Assembly: GCA_944474755.1 (NCBI GenBank)
Contig: OX104113.1
Span: 49,491,644-49,555,643, forward strand
From: Limnoperna fortunei
Taxonomy: Eukaryota > Mollusca > Bivalvia > Mytilida > Modiolidae
Length of the DNA stretch: 64,000 nt
Reading direction: 5' to 3'
Shown here in pieces: positions 34,715 through 48,954 of the stretch (positions are counted from its first letter, which is position 1; every line of letters starts with the position of its first letter). Below the pieces are notes generated by a model. That model searched no databases. It was given only the letters and a program-made list of their open reading frames with translations, and was not told the DNA's origin. Both the position numbers and the translations under genes were made by a program.

Positions 34715-35449
34715 TCTTCCCAAGTACTTACTATGTTCTAATAAGTATTGAATATTAGCACTAGTCTGTGCTTGGAGAGGGATCGGAAACATCGTCATAT
34801 GGAAAAGGGACAGTGAAGCTGCAGCAGCATCATGAATATAGAAGCAGCCGATATCTTTCCAGGTACTCGTTATGTGCTAATTATAAATTAAAATTAGCAC
34901 TAGCCTGTGCTTGGAGAGAAAATCGACATCATCAGCAGTCAAAAGAAAAAAAAAGGAAAAAGTATAGAACAAAAGAAGAACATAAATCTAAAATCTTCCC
35001 GGGTACTTGAGATGTGCTAATGATACATTTACATTAGCACTAGCCTGTGCTTGGAGAGGGGAATAGAAATAACATCATATTGAAAAAGAATACAGAAGAA
35101 GTCAAACTTGACTATATGCTGTGGTCTTCCCGGGTACTTGCTAGTTTCTAATGATGTAGTGACATAAGCACTAGCCTGTGCTTGGAGAGAAAATGGCAAT
35201 ATCACCAAGTAGACAAAGAGAAAAATATGGACAAGACGAAGATAAATAAATGTAAAACCTTTCCAGGTACTCGTTATGTGCTAATGGTACATTTACATTA
35301 GCACTAGCCAGTGCTTGGAGAGGTGTAGGAAATTATAACTACAAGACGAAGAAGAATGCAGTCCAATCTGATAAACTCTGGGGTCTTTCCAGGTACTTGC
35401 TAGTTTCTAATGACATCATCACATTAGCACTAGCCTGTGCTTGGCGAGA
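34715..35449 (+). ncRNA. Hairpin cluster, unit 29
   Basis: TATA at 34626. Repeats all the markers of unit 12 (ATTGAATATT, GCGAACAG, CATAAGCAC in B, ACAAGACGAAG, TTTTGTAACC). GAACATAAATC before A is private. Confidence 0.75.
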
Positions 35450-35941
35450 AAACAGAAGCACCACCATATATACGCAAAGAAGAAAACGCGTAATTTTGTA
35501 ACCTTGATTACAATTATTATTGCACACAGGTACTTACTTTTCTTTGCGATCTTTTAAAAAATAAGAACTACTGTATGTCAATGGCATGCAATGTTAGTCA
35601 CCAAATTTAGACCATTGGTTAGCTTTTTTGTGGCATTTTATTTATTTTTTTTATTTATAACAGCTGTTTATTTATTTCTTGTTGATTTTAACGAATTATC
35701 TCCCTTAATCATTTTGAGCTTGGGCGGAAAACACCGATCTCATCAATTATGACACTAATCATCATTCAACGACTTTCTCATGCGTTTTCAAAACTTTGCA
35801 AGCTCAACTGAAGAGATGCGCATTGACACTTATCAGAATATGACACTTGTCCTATAAATACAAAGTTGGAATGTTAGAACATCAAACCAAAGATGCACTT
35901 CGAAGAATGCGGACAGAACAGAAAGAGCCACTAATCTGAAA

Positions 35942-36676
35942 TCTTCCCAAGTACTTACTATGTTCTAATAAGTATTGGATATTAGCACTAGTCTGTGCTT
36001 GGAGAGGGATCGGAAACATCGTCATATGGAAAAGGGACAGTGAAGCTGCAGCAGCATCATGAATATAGAAGCAGCCGATATCTTTCCAGGTACTCGTTAT
36101 GTGCTAATTATAAATTAAAATTAGCACTAGCCTGTGCTTGGAAAGAAAATCGACATCATCAGCAGTCAAAAGAAAAAAAAAGGAAAAAGTATAGAACAAA
36201 AGAAGAACATGAATCTAAAATCTTCCCGGGTACTTGAGGTGTGCTAATGATACATTTACATTAGCACTAGCCTGTGCTTGGAGAGGGGAATAGAAATAAC
36301 ATCATATTGAAAAAGAATACAGAAGAAGTCAAACTTGACTATATGCTGTGGTCTTCCCGGGTACTTGCTAGTTTCTAATGATGTAGTGACATTAGCACTA
36401 GCCTGTGCTTGGAGAGAAAATGGCAATATCACCAAGTAGACAAAGAGAAAAATATGGACAAGACGAAGATAAATAAATGTAAAACCTTTCCAGGTACTCG
36501 TTATGTGCTAATGGTACATTTATATTAGCACTAGCCAGTGCTTGGAGAGGTGTAGGAAATTATAACTACAACACGAAGAAGAATGCAGTCCAATCTGATA
36601 AACTCTGGGGTCTTTCCAGGTACTTGCTAGTTTCTAATGACATCATCACATTAGCACTAGCCTGTGCTTGGCGAGA
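35942..36676 (+). ncRNA. Hairpin cluster, unit 30
   Basis: TATA at 35853. Repeats the markers of unit 13 (TGTCAATGG, GGAAAG in F, GAGGTGTGC in A, TTTATATT in C). Unit 33, three units on, carries all except TGTCAATGG. Confidence 0.75.
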
Positions 36677-37169
36677 AAACAGAAGCACCACCATATATAC
36701 GCAAAGAAGAAAACGCGTAATTTTTGCAACCTTGATTACAATTATTATTGCACACAGGTACTTACTTTTCTTTGCGATCTTTTAAAAAATAAGAACTACT
36801 GTATGCCAATGGCATGCAATGTTAGTCACCAAATTTAGACCATTGGTTAGCTTTTTTGTGGCATTTTATTATTTTTTTCATTTATAACAGCTGTTTATTT
36901 ATTTCTTGTTGATTTTAACGAATTATCTCCCTTAATCATTTTGAGCTTGGGCGGAAAACACCGATCTCATCAATTATGACACTAATCATCATTCAACGAC
37001 TTTCTCATGCGTTTTCAAAACTTTGCAAGTCTCAACTGAAGAGATGCGCATTGACACTTATCAGAATATGACACTTGTCCTATAAATACAAAGTTGGAAT
37101 GTTAGAACATCAAACCAAAGATGCACTTCGAAGAATGCGAACAGAACAGAAAGAGCCACTAATCTGAAA

Positions 37170-37904
37170 TCTTCCCAAGTACTTACTATGTTCTAATAAG
37201 TATTGGATATTAGCACTAGTCTGTGCTTGGAGAGGGATCGGAAACATCGTCATATGGAAAAGGGACAGTGAAGCTGCAGCAGCATCATGAATATAGAAGC
37301 AGCCGATATCTTTCCAGGTACTCGTTATGTGCTAATTATAAATTAAAATTAGCACTAGCCTGTGCTTGGAGAGAAAATCGACATCATCAGCAGTCAAAAG
37401 AAAAAAAAAGGAAAAAGTATAGAACAAAAGAAGAACATGAATCTAAAATCTTCCCGGGTACTTGAGATGTGCTAATGATACATTTACATTAGCACTAGCC
37501 TGTGCTTGGAGAGGGGAATAGAAATAACATCATATTGAAAAAGAATACAGAAGAAGTCAAACTTGACTATATGCTGTGGTCTTCCCGGGTACTTGCTAGT
37601 TTCTAATGATGTAGTGACATTAGCACTAGCCTGTGCTTGGAGAGAAAATGGCAATATCACCAAGTAGACAAAGAGAAAAATATGGACAAGACGAAGATAA
37701 ATAAATGTAAAACCTTTCCAGGTACTCGTTATGTGCTAATGGTACATTTACATTAGCACTAGCCAGTGCTTGGAGAGGTGTAGGAAATTATAACTACAAC
37801 ACGAAGAAGAATGCAGTCCAATCTGATAAACTCTGGGGTCTTTCCAGGTACTTGCTAGTTTCTAATGACATCATCACATTAGCACTAGCCTGTGCTTGGC
37901 GAGA
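37170..37904 (+). ncRNA. Hairpin cluster, unit 31
   Basis: TATA at 37081. GCAAGTCTCAAC and GCGAACAG as in units 14 and 34. TTTTGTAACC follows D. Confidence 0.75.
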
Positions 37905-38396
37905 AAACAGAAGCACCACCATATATACGCAAAGAAGAAAACGCGTAATTTTGTAACCTTGATTACAATTATTATTGCACACAGGTACTTACTTTTCTTT
38001 GCGATCTTTTAAAAAATAAGAACTACTGTATGCCAATGGCATGCAATGTTAGTCACCAAATTTAGACCATTGGTTAGCTTTTTCGTGGCATTTTATTTAT
38101 TTTTTTTATTTATAACAGCTGTTTATTTATTTCTTGTTGATTTTAACGAATTATCTCCCTTAATCATTTTGAGCTTGGGCGGAAAACACCGATCTCATCA
38201 ATTATGACACTAATCATCATTCAACGACTTTCTCATGCGTTTTCAAAACTTTGCAAGCTCAACTGAAGAGATGCGCATTGACACTTATCAGAATATGACA
38301 CTTGTCCTATAAATACAAAGTTGGAATGTTAGAACATCAAACCAAAGATGCACTTCGAAGAATGCGGACAGAACAGAATGAGCCACTAATCTGAAA

Positions 38397-39131
38397 TCTT
38401 CCCAAGTACTTACTATGTTCTAATAAGTATTGGATATTAGCACTAGTCTGTGCTTGGAGAGGGATCGGAAACATCGTCATATGGAAAAGGGACAGTGAAG
38501 CTGCAGCAGCATCATGAATATAGAAGCAGCCGATATCTTTCCAGGTACTCGTTATGTGCTAATTATAAATTAAAATTAGCACTAGCCTGTGCTTGGAGAG
38601 AAAATCGACATCATCAGCAGTCAAAAGAAAAAAAAAGGAAAAAGTATAGAACAAAAGAAGAACATGAATCTAAAATCTTCCCGGGTACTTGAGATGTGCT
38701 AATGATACATTTACATTAGCACTAGCCTGTGCTTGGAGAGGGGAATAGAAATAACATCATATTGAAAAAGAATACAGAAGAAGTCAAACTTGACTATATG
38801 CTGTGGTCTTCCCGGGTACTTGCTAGTTTCTAATGATGTAGTGACATTAGCACTAGCCTGTGCTTGGAGAGAAAATGGCAATATCACCAAGTAGACAAAG
38901 AGAAAAATATGGACAAGACGAAGATAAATAAATGTAAAACCTTTCCAGGTACTCGTTATGTGCTAATGGTACATTTACATTAGCACTAGCCAGTGCTTGG
39001 AGAGGTGTAGGAAATTATAACTACAACACGAAGAAGAATGCAGTCCAATCTGATAAACTCTGGGGTCTTTCCAGGTACTTGCTAGTTTCTAATGACATCA
39101 TCACATTAGCACTAGCCTGTGCTTGGCGAGA
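38397..39131 (+). ncRNA. Hairpin cluster, unit 32
   Basis: TATA at 38308. TTTTTCGTGG and GAATGAGCC as in unit 15. Unlike unit 15 it has TTTTGTAACC after D and a second TTTTTCGTGG further on, which points to a local one-unit duplication or conversion. Confidence 0.75.
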
Positions 39132-39623
39132 AAACAGAAGCACCACCATATATACGCAAAGAAGAAAACGCGTAATTTTGTAACCTTGATTACAATTATT
39201 ATTGCACACAGGTACTTACTTTTCTTTGCGATCTTTTAAAAAATAAGAACTACTGTATGCCAATGGCATGCAATGTTAGTCACCAAATTTAGACCATTGG
39301 TTAGCTTTTTCGTGGCATTTTATTTATTTTTTTTATTTATAACAGCTGTTTATTTATTTCTTGTTGATTTTAACGAATTATCTCCCTTAATCATTTTGAG
39401 CTTGGGCGGAAAACACCGATCTCATCAATTATGACACTAATCATCATTCAACGACTTTCTCGTGCGTTTTCAAAACTTTGCAAGCTCAACTGAAGAGATG
39501 CGCATTGACACTTATCAGAATATGACACTTGTCCTATAAATACAAAGTTGGAATGTTAGAACATCAAACCAAAGATGCACTTCGAAGAATGCGGACAGAA
39601 CAGAAAGAGCCACTAATCTGAAA

Positions 39624-40358
39624 TCTTCCCAAGTACTTACTATGTTCTAATAAGTATTGGATATTAGCACTAGTCTGTGCTTGGAGAGGGATCGGAAACA
39701 TCGTCATATGGAAAAGGGACAGTGAAGCTGCAGCAGCATCATGAATATAGAAGCAGCCGATATCTTTCCAGGTACTCGTTATGTGCTAATTATAAATTAA
39801 AATTAGCACTAGCCTGTGCTTGGAAAGAAAATCGACATCATCAGCAGTCAAAAGAAAAAAAAAGGAAAAAGTATAGAACAAAAGAAGAACATGAATCTAA
39901 AATCTTCCCGGGTACTTGAGGTGTGCTAATGATACATTTACATTAGCACTAGCCTGTGCTTGGAGAGGGGAATAGAAATAACATCATATTGAAAAAGAAT
40001 ACAGAAGAAGTCAAACTTGACTATATGCTGTGGTCTTCCCGGGTACTTGCTAGTTTCTAATGATGTAGTGACATTAGCACTAGCCTGTGCTTGGAGAGAA
40101 AATGGCAATATCACCAAGTAGACAAAGAGAAAAATATGGACAAGACGAAGATAAATAAATGTAAAACCTTTCCAGGTACTCGTTATGTGCTAATGGTACA
40201 TTTATATTAGCACTAGCCAGTGCTTGGAGAGGTGTAGGAAATTATAACTACAACACGAAGAAGAATGCAGTCCAATCTGATAAACTCTGGGGTCTTTCCA
40301 GGTACTTGCTAGTTTCTAATGACATCATCACATTAGCACTAGCCTGTGCTTGGCGAGA
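39624..40358 (+). ncRNA. Hairpin cluster, unit 33
   Basis: TATA at 39535. GGAAAG in F, GAGGTGTGC in A and TTTATATT in C match unit 30 rather than its block partner unit 16. CTCGTGCG upstream is private. Confidence 0.75.
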
Positions 40359-40851
40359 AAACAGAAGCACCACCATATATACGCAAAGAAGAAAACGCGT
40401 AATTTTTGCAACCTTGATTACAATTATTATTGCACACAGGTACTTACTTTTCTTTGCGATCTTTTAAAAAATAAGAACTACTGTATGCCAATGGCATGCA
40501 ATGTTAGTCACCAAATTTAGACCATTGGTTAGCTTTTTTGTGGCATTTTATTATTTTTTTCATTTATAACAGCTGTTTATTTATTTCTTGTTGATTTTAA
40601 CGAATTATCTCCCTTAATCATTTTGAGCTTGGGCGGAAAACACCGATCTCATCAATTATGACACTAATCATCATTCAACGACTTTCTCATGCGTTTTCAA
40701 AACTTTGCAAGTCTCAACTGAAGAGATGCGCATTGACACTTATCAGAATATGACACTTGTCCTATAAATACAAAGTTGGAATGTTAGAACATCAAACCAA
40801 AGATGCACTTCGAAGAATGCGAACAGAACAGAAAGAGCCACTAATCTGAAA

Positions 40852-41586
40852 TCTTCCCAAGTACTTACTATGTTCTAATAAGTATTGGATATTAGCACTA
40901 GTCTGTGCTTGGAGAGGGATCGGAAACATCGTCATATGGAAAAGGGACAGTGAAGCTGCAGCAGCATCATGAATATAGAAGCAGCCGATATCTTTCCAGG
41001 TACTCGTTATGTGCTAATTATAAATTAAAATTAGCACTAGCCTGTGCTTGGAGAGAAAATCGACATCATCAGCAGTCAAAAGAAAAAAAAAGGAAAAAGT
41101 ATAGAACAAAAGAAGAACATGAATCTAAAATCTTCCCGGGTACTTGAGATGTGCTAATGATACATTTACATTAGCACTAGCCTGTGCTTGGAGAGGGGAA
41201 TAGAAATAACATCATATTGAAAAAGAATACAGAAGAAGTCAAACTTGACTATATGCTGTGGTCTTCCCGGGTACTTGCTAGTTTCTAATGATGTAGTGAC
41301 ATTAGCACTAGCCTGTGCTTGGAGAGAAAATGGCAATATCACCAAGTAGACAAAGAGAAAAATATGGACAAGACGAAGATAAATAAATGTAAAACCTTTC
41401 CAGGTACTCGTTATGTGCTAATGGTACATTTACATTAGCACTAGCCAGTGCTTGGAGAGGTGTAGGAAATTATAACTACAACACGAAGAAGAATGCAGTC
41501 CAATCTGATAAACTCTGGGGTCTTTCCAGGTACTTGCTAGTTTCTAATGACATCATCACATTAGCACTAGCCTGTGCTTGGCGAGA
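40852..41586 (+). ncRNA. Hairpin cluster, unit 34
   Basis: TATA at 40763. GCAAGTCTCAAC, GCGAACAG and the T-tract match unit 31. It is full length, whereas its block partner, unit 17, is the deleted hybrid. Confidence 0.75.
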
Positions 41587-42079
41587 AAACAGAAGCACCA
41601 CCATATATACGCAAAGAAGAAAACGCGTAATTTTTGCAACCTTGATTACAATTATTATTGCACACAGGTACTTACTTTTCTTTGCGATCTTTTAAAAAAT
41701 AAGAACTACTGTATGCCAATGGCATGCAATGTTAGTCACCAAATTTAGACCATTGGTTAGCTTTTTTGTGGCATTTTATTTATTTTTTTTATTTATAACA
41801 GCTGTTTATTTATTTCTTGTTGATTTTAACGAATTATCTCCCTTAATCATTTTGAGCTTGGGCGGAAAACACCGATCTCATCAATTATGACACTAATCAT
41901 CATTCAACGACTTTCTCATGCGTTTTCAAAACTTTGCAAGCTCAACTGAAGAGATGCGCATTGACACTTATCAGAATATGACACTTGTCCTATAAATACA
42001 AAGTTGGAATGTTAGAACATCAAACCAAAGATGCACTTCGAAGAATGCGGACAGAACAGAAAGAGCCACTAATCTGAAA

Positions 42080-42814
42080 TCTTCCCAAGTACTTACTATG
42101 TTCTAATAAGTATTGGATATTAGCACTAGTCTGTGCTTGGAGAGGGATCGGAAACATCGTCATATGGAAAAGGGACAGTGAAGCTGCAGCAGCATCATGA
42201 ATATAGAAGCAGCCGATATCTTTCCAGGTACTCGTTATGTGCTAATTATAAATTAAAATTAGCACTAGCCTGTGCTTGGAGAGAAAATCGACATCATCAG
42301 CAGTCAAAAGAAAAAAAAAGGAAAAAGTATAGAACAAAAGAAGAACATGAATCTAAAATCTTCCCGGGTACTTGAGATGTGCTAATGATACATTTACATT
42401 AGCACTAGCCTGTGCTTGGAGAGGGGAATAGAAATAACATCATATTGAAAAAGAATACAGAAGAAGTCAAACTTGACTATATGCTGTGGTCTTCCCGGGT
42501 ACTTGCTAGTTTCTAATGATGTAGTGACATTAGCACTAGCCTGTGCTTGGAGAGAAAATGGCAATATCACCAAGTAGACAAAGAGAAAAATATGGACAAG
42601 ACGAAGATAAATAAATGTAAAACCTTTCCAGGTACTCGTTATGTGCTAATGGTACATTTACATTAGCACTAGCCAGTGCTTGGAGAGGTGTAGGAAATTA
42701 TAACTACAACACGAAGAAGAATGCAGTCCAATCTGATAAACTCTGGGGTCTTTCCAGGTACTTGCTAGTTTCTAATGACATCATCACATTAGCACTAGCC
42801 TGTGCTTGGCGAGA
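42080..42814 (+). ncRNA. Hairpin cluster, unit 35
   Basis: TATA at 41991. Matches the consensus throughout. Confidence 0.75.
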
Positions 42815-43307
42815 AAACAGAAGCACCACCATATATACGCAAAGAAGAAAACGCGTAATTTTTGCAACCTTGATTACAATTATTATTGCACACAGGTACT
42901 TACTTTTCTTTGCGATCTTTTAAAAAATAAGAACTACTGTATGCCAATGGCATGCAATGTTAGTCACCAAATTTAGACCATTGGTTAGCTTTTTTGTGGC
43001 ATTTTATTTATTTTTTTTATTTATAACAGCTGTTTATTTATTTCTTGTTGATTTTAACGAATTATCTCCCTTAATCATTTTGAGCTTGGGCGGAAAACAC
43101 CGATCTCATCAATTATGACACTAATCATCATTCAACGACTTTCTCATGCGTTTTCAAAACTTTGCAAGCTCAACTGAAGAGATGCGCATTGACACTTATC
43201 AGAATATGACACTTGTCCTATAAATACAAAGTTGGAATGTTAGAACATCAAACCAAAGATGCACTTCGAAGAATGCGGACAGAACAGAAAGAGCCACTAA
43301 TCTGAAA

Positions 43308-44042
43308 TCTTCCCAAGTACTTACTATGTTCTAATAAGTATTGGATATTAGCACTAGTCTGTGCTTGGAGAGGGATCGGAAACATCGTCATATGGAAAAG
43401 GGACAGTGAAGCTGCAGCAGCATCATGAATATAGAAGCAGCCGATATCTTTCCAGGTACTCGTTATGTGCTAATTATAAATTAAAATTAGCACTAGCCTG
43501 TGCTTGGAGAGAAAATCGACATCATCAGCAGTCAAAAGAAAAAAAAAGGAAAAAGTATAGAACAAAAGAAGAACATGAATCTAAAATCTTCCCGGGTACT
43601 TGAGATGTGCTAATGATACATTTACATTAGCACTAGCCTGTGCTTGGAGAGGGGAATAGAAATAACATCATATTGAAAAAGAATACAGAAGAAGTCAAAC
43701 TTGACTATATGCTGTGGTCTTCCCGGGTACTTGCTAGTTTCTAATGATGTAGTGACATTAGCACTAGCCTGTGCTTGGAGAGAAAATGGCAATATCACCA
43801 AGTAGACAAAGAGAAAAATATGGACAAGACGAAGATAAATAAATGTAAAACCTTTCCAGGTACTCGTTATGTGCTAATGGTACATTTACATTAGCACTAG
43901 CCAGTGCTTGGAGAGGTGTAGGAAATTATAACTACAACACGAAGAAGAATGCAGTCCAATCTGATAAACTCTGGGGTCTTTCCAGGTACTTGCTAGTTTC
44001 TAATGACATCATCACATTAGCACTAGCCTGTGCTTGGCGAGA
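43308..44042 (+). ncRNA. Hairpin cluster, unit 36
   Basis: TATA at 43219. Matches the consensus. It is full length, whereas its block partner, unit 19, is the deleted hybrid. Confidence 0.75.
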
Positions 44043-44535
44043 AAACAGAAGCACCACCATATATACGCAAAGAAGAAAACGCGTAATTTTTGCAACCTTG
44101 ATTACAATTATTATTGCACACAGGTACTTACTTTTCTTTGCGATCTTTTAAAAAATAAGAACTACTGTATGCCAATGGCATGCAATGTTAGTCACCAAAT
44201 TTAGACCATTGGTTAGCTTTTTTGTGGCATTTTATTTATTTTTTTTATTTATAACAGCTGTTTATTTATTTCTTGTTGATTTTAACGAATTATCTCCCTT
44301 AATCATTTTGAGCTTGGGCGGAAAACACCGATCTCATCAATTATGACACTAATCATCATTCAACGACTTTCTCATGCGTTTTCAAAACTTTGCAAGCTCA
44401 ACTGAAGAGATGCGCATTGACACTTATCAGAATATGACACTTGTCCTATAAATACAAAGTTGGAATGTTAGAACATCAAACCAAAGATGCACTTCGAAGA
44501 ATGCGGACAGAACAGAAAGAGCCACTAATCTGAAA

Positions 44536-45270
44536 TCTTCCCAAGTACTTACTATGTTCTAATAATTATTGGATATTAGCACTAGTCTGTGCTTGGAGAG
44601 GGATCGGAAACATCGTCATATGGAAAAGGGACAGTGAAGCTGCAGCAGCATCATGAATATAGAAGCAGCCGATATCTTTCCAGGTACTCGTTATGTGCTA
44701 ATTATAAATTAAAATTAGCACTAGCCTGTGCTTGGAGAGAAAATCGACATCATCAGCAGTCAAAAGAAAAAAAAAGGAAAAAGTATAGAACAAAAGAAGA
44801 ACATGAATCTAAAATCTTCCCGGGTACTTGAGATGTGCTAATGATACATTTACATTAGCACTAGCCTGTGCTTGGAGAGGGGAATAGAAATAACATCATA
44901 TTGAAAAAGAATACAGAAGAAGTCAAACTTGACTATATGCTGTGGTCTTCCCGGGTACTTGCTAGTTTCTAATGATGTAGTGACATTAGCACTAGCCTGT
45001 GCTTGGAGAGAAAATGGCAATATCACCAAGTAGACAAAGAGAAAAATATGGACAAGACGAAGATAAATAAATGTAAAACCTTTCCAGGTACTCGTTATGT
45101 GCTAATGGTACATTTACATTAGCACTAGCCAGTGCTTGGGGAGGTGTAGGAAATTATAACTACAACACGAAGAAGAATGCAGTCCAATCTGATAAACTCT
45201 GGGGTCTTTCCAGGTACTTGCTAGTTTCTAATGACATCATCACATTAGCACTAGCCTGTGCTTGGCGAGA
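44536..45270 (+). ncRNA. Hairpin cluster, unit 37
   Basis: TATA at 44447. The loop of E reads AATAATTATTGG. Outside hairpin C the base is GGGGAGG instead of GGAGAGG (near 45139); the partner is U, so A-U becomes G-U and pairing is kept. Confidence 0.75.
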
Positions 45271-45763
45271 AAACAGAAGCACCACCATATATACGCAAAG
45301 AAGAAAACGCGTAATTTTTGCAACCTTGATTACAATTATTATTGCACACAGGTACTTACTTTTCTTTGCGATCTTTTAAAAAATAAGAACTACTGTATGC
45401 CAATGGCATGCAATGTTAGTCACCAAATTTAGACCATTGGTTAGCTTTTTTGTGGCATTTTATTTATTTTTTTTATTTATAACAGCTGTTTATTTATTTC
45501 TTGTTGATTTTAACGAATTATCTCCCTTAATCATTTTGAGCTTGGGCGGAAATCACCGATCTCATCAATTATGACACTAATCATCATTCAACGACTTTCT
45601 CATGCGTTTTCAAAACTTTGCAAGCTCAACTGAAGAGATGCGCATTGACACTTATCAGAATATGACACTTGTCCTATAAATACAAAGTTGGAATGTTAGA
45701 ACATCAAACCAAAGATGCACTTCGAAGAATGCGGACAGAACAGAAAGAGCCACTAATCTGAAA

Positions 45764-46499
45764 TCTTCCCAAGTACTTACTATGTTCTAATAAGTATTGG
45801 ATATTAGCACTAGTCTGTGCTTGGAGAGGGATCGGAAACATCGTCATATGGAAAAGGGACAGTGAAAGCTGCAGCAGCATCATGAATATAGAAGCAGCCG
45901 ATATCTTTCCAGGTACTCGTTATGTGCTAATTATAAATTAAAATTAGCACTAGCCTGTGCTTGGAGAGAAAATCGACATCATCAGCAGTCAAAAGAAAAA
46001 AAAAGGAAAAAGTATAGAACAAAAGAAGAACATGAATCTAAAATCTTCCCGGGTACTTGAGATGTGCTAATGATACATTTACATTAGCACTAGCCTGTGC
46101 TTGGAGAGGGGAATAGAAATAACATCATATTGAAAAAGAATACAGAAGAAGTCAAACTTGACTATATGCTGTGGTCTTCCCGGGTACTTGCTAGTTTCTA
46201 ATGATGTAGTGACATTAGCACTAGCCTGTGCTTGGAGAGAAAATGGCAATATCACCAAGTAGACAAAGAGAAAAATATGGACAAGACGAAGATAAATAAA
46301 TGTAAAACCTTTCCAGGTACTCGTTATGTGCTAATGGTACATTTACATTAGCACTAGCCAGTGCTTGGAGAGGTGTAGGAAATTATAACTACAACACGAA
46401 GAAGAATGCAGTCCAATCTGATAAACTCTGGGGTCTTTCCAGGTACTTGCTAGTTTCTAATGACATCATCACATTAGCACTAGCCTGTGCTTGGCGAGA
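45764..46499 (+). ncRNA. Hairpin cluster, unit 38
   Basis: TATA at 45675. One extra A in the E-F spacer (AGTGAAAGCTGC, near 45866). Upstream GGAAATCACCG as in unit 21. TTTTGTAACC follows D. The insertion interrupts a long open frame present in most other units without affecting any hairpin. Confidence 0.75.
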
Positions 46500-46991
46500 A
46501 AACAGAAGCACCACCATATATACGCAAAGAAGAAAACGCGTAATTTTGTAACCTTGATTACAATTATTATTGCACACAGGTACTTACTTTTCTTTGCGAT
46601 CTTTTAAAAAATAAGAACTACTGTATGCCAATGGCATGCAATGTTAGTCACCAAATTTAGACCATTGGTTAGCTTTTTTGTGGCATTTTATTTATTTTTT
46701 TTATTTATAACAGCTGTTTATTTATTTCTTGTTGATTTTAACGAATTATCTCCCTTAATCATTTTGAGCTTGGGCGGAAAACACCGATCTCATCAATTAT
46801 GACACTAATCATCATTCAACGACTTTCTCATGCGTTTTCAAAACTTTGCAAGCTCAACTGAAGAGATGCGCATTGACACTTATCAGAATATGACACTTGT
46901 CCTATAAATACAAAGTTGGAATGTTAGAACATCAAACCAAAGATGCACTTCGAAGAATGCGGACAGAACAGAAAGAGCCACTAATCTGAAA

Positions 46992-47726
46992 TCTTCCCAA
47001 GTACTTACTATGTTCTAATAAGTATTGGATATTAGCACTAGTCTGTGCTTGGAGAGGGATCGGAAACATCGTCATATGGAAAAGGGACAGTGAAGCTGCA
47101 GCAGCATCATGAATATAGAAGCAGCCGATATCTTTCCAGGTACTCGTTATGTGCTAATTATAAATTAAAATTAGCACTAGCCTGTGCTTGGAAAGAAAAT
47201 CGACATCATCAGCAGTCAAAAGAAAAAAAAACGAAAAAGTATAGAACAAAAGAAGAACATGAATCTAAAATCTTCCCGGGTACTTGAGATGTGCTAATGA
47301 TACATTTACATTAGCACTAGCCTGTGCTTGGATAGGGGAATAGAAATAACATCATATTGAAAAAGAATACAGAAGAAGTCAAACTTGACTATATGCTGTG
47401 GTCTTCCCGGGTACTTGCTAGTTTCTAATGATGTAGTGACATTAGCACTAGCCTGTGCTTGGAGAGAAAATGGCAATATCACCAAGTAGACAAAGAGAAA
47501 AATATGGACAAGACGAAGATAAATAAATGTAAAACCTTTCCAGGTACTCGTTATGTGCTAATGGTACATTTACATTAGCACTAGCCAGTGCTTGGAGAGG
47601 TGTAGGAAATTATAACTACAACACGAAGAAGAATGCAGTCCAATCTGATAAACTCTGGGGTCTTTCCAGGTACTTGCTAGTTTCTAATGACATCATCACA
47701 TTAGCACTAGCCTGTGCTTGGCGAGA
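46992..47726 (+). ncRNA. Hairpin cluster, unit 39
   Basis: TATA at 46903. GGAAAG in F as in unit 22. The A-tract is followed by ACGAAAAAG. Hairpin A has CTTGGATAGG at its outer base (near 47331), breaking one outer pair. CGCGCAATT follows D. Confidence 0.75.
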
Positions 47727-48219
47727 AAACAGAAGCACCACCATATATACGCAAAGAAGAAAACGCGCAATTTTTGCAACCTTGATTACAATTATTATTG
47801 CACACAGGTACTTACTTTTCTTTGCGATCTTTTAAAAAATAAGAACTACTCTATGCCAATGGCATGCAATGTTAGTCACCAAATTTAGACCATTGGTTAG
47901 CTTTTTTGTGGCATTTTATTATTTTTTTTCATTTATAACAGCTGTTTATTTATTTCTTGTTGATTTTAACGAATTATCTCCCTTAATCATTTTGAGCTTG
48001 GGCGGAAAACACCGATCTCATCAATTATGACACTAATCATCATTCAACGACTTTCTCATGCGTTTTCAAAACTTTGCAAGCTCAACTGAAGAGATGCGCA
48101 TTGACACTTATCAGAATATGACACTTGTCCTATAAATACAAAGTTGGAATGTTAGAACATCAAACCAAAGATGCACTTCGAAGAATGCGAACAGAACAGA
48201 AAGAGCCACTAATCTGAAA

Positions 48220-48954
48220 TCTTCCCAAGTACTTACTATGTTCTAATAAGTATTGGATATTAGCACTAGTCTGTGCTTGGAGAGGGATCGGAAACATCGT
48301 CATATGGAAAAGGGACAGTGAAGCTGCAGCAGCATCATGAATATAGAAGCAGCCGATATCTTTCCAGGTACTCGTTATGTGCTAATTATAAATTAAAATT
48401 AGCACTAGCCTGTGCTTGGAGAGAAAATCGACATCATCAGCAGTCAAAAGAAAAAAAAAGGAAAAAGTATAGAACAAAAGAAGAACATGAATCTAAAATC
48501 TTCCCGGGTACTTGAGATGTGCTAATGATACATTTACATTAGCACTAGCCTGTGCTTGGAGAGGGGAATAGAAATAACATCATATTGAAAAAGAATACAG
48601 AAGAAGTCAAACTTGACTATATGCTGTGGTCTTCCCGAGTACTTGCTAGTTTCTAATGATGTAGTGACATTAGCACTAGCCTGTGCTTGGAGAGAAAATG
48701 GCAATATCACCAAGTAGACAAAGAGAAAAATATGGACAAGACGAAGATAAATAAATGTAAAACCTTTCCAGGTACTCGTTATGTGCTAATGGTACATTTA
48801 CATTAGCACTAGCCAGTGCTTGGAGAGGTGTAGGAAATTATAACTACAACACGAAGAAGAATGCAGTCCAATCTGATAAACTCTGGGGTCTTTCCAGGTA
48901 CTTGCTAGTTTCTAATGACATCATCACATTAGCACTAGCCTGTGCTTGGCGAGA
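48220..48954 (+). ncRNA. Hairpin cluster, unit 40
   Basis: TATA at 48131. Carries CCCGAGTAC in B, GCGAACAG and the T-tract form of unit 23. ACTACTCTATGCC upstream is private. Confidence 0.75.
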
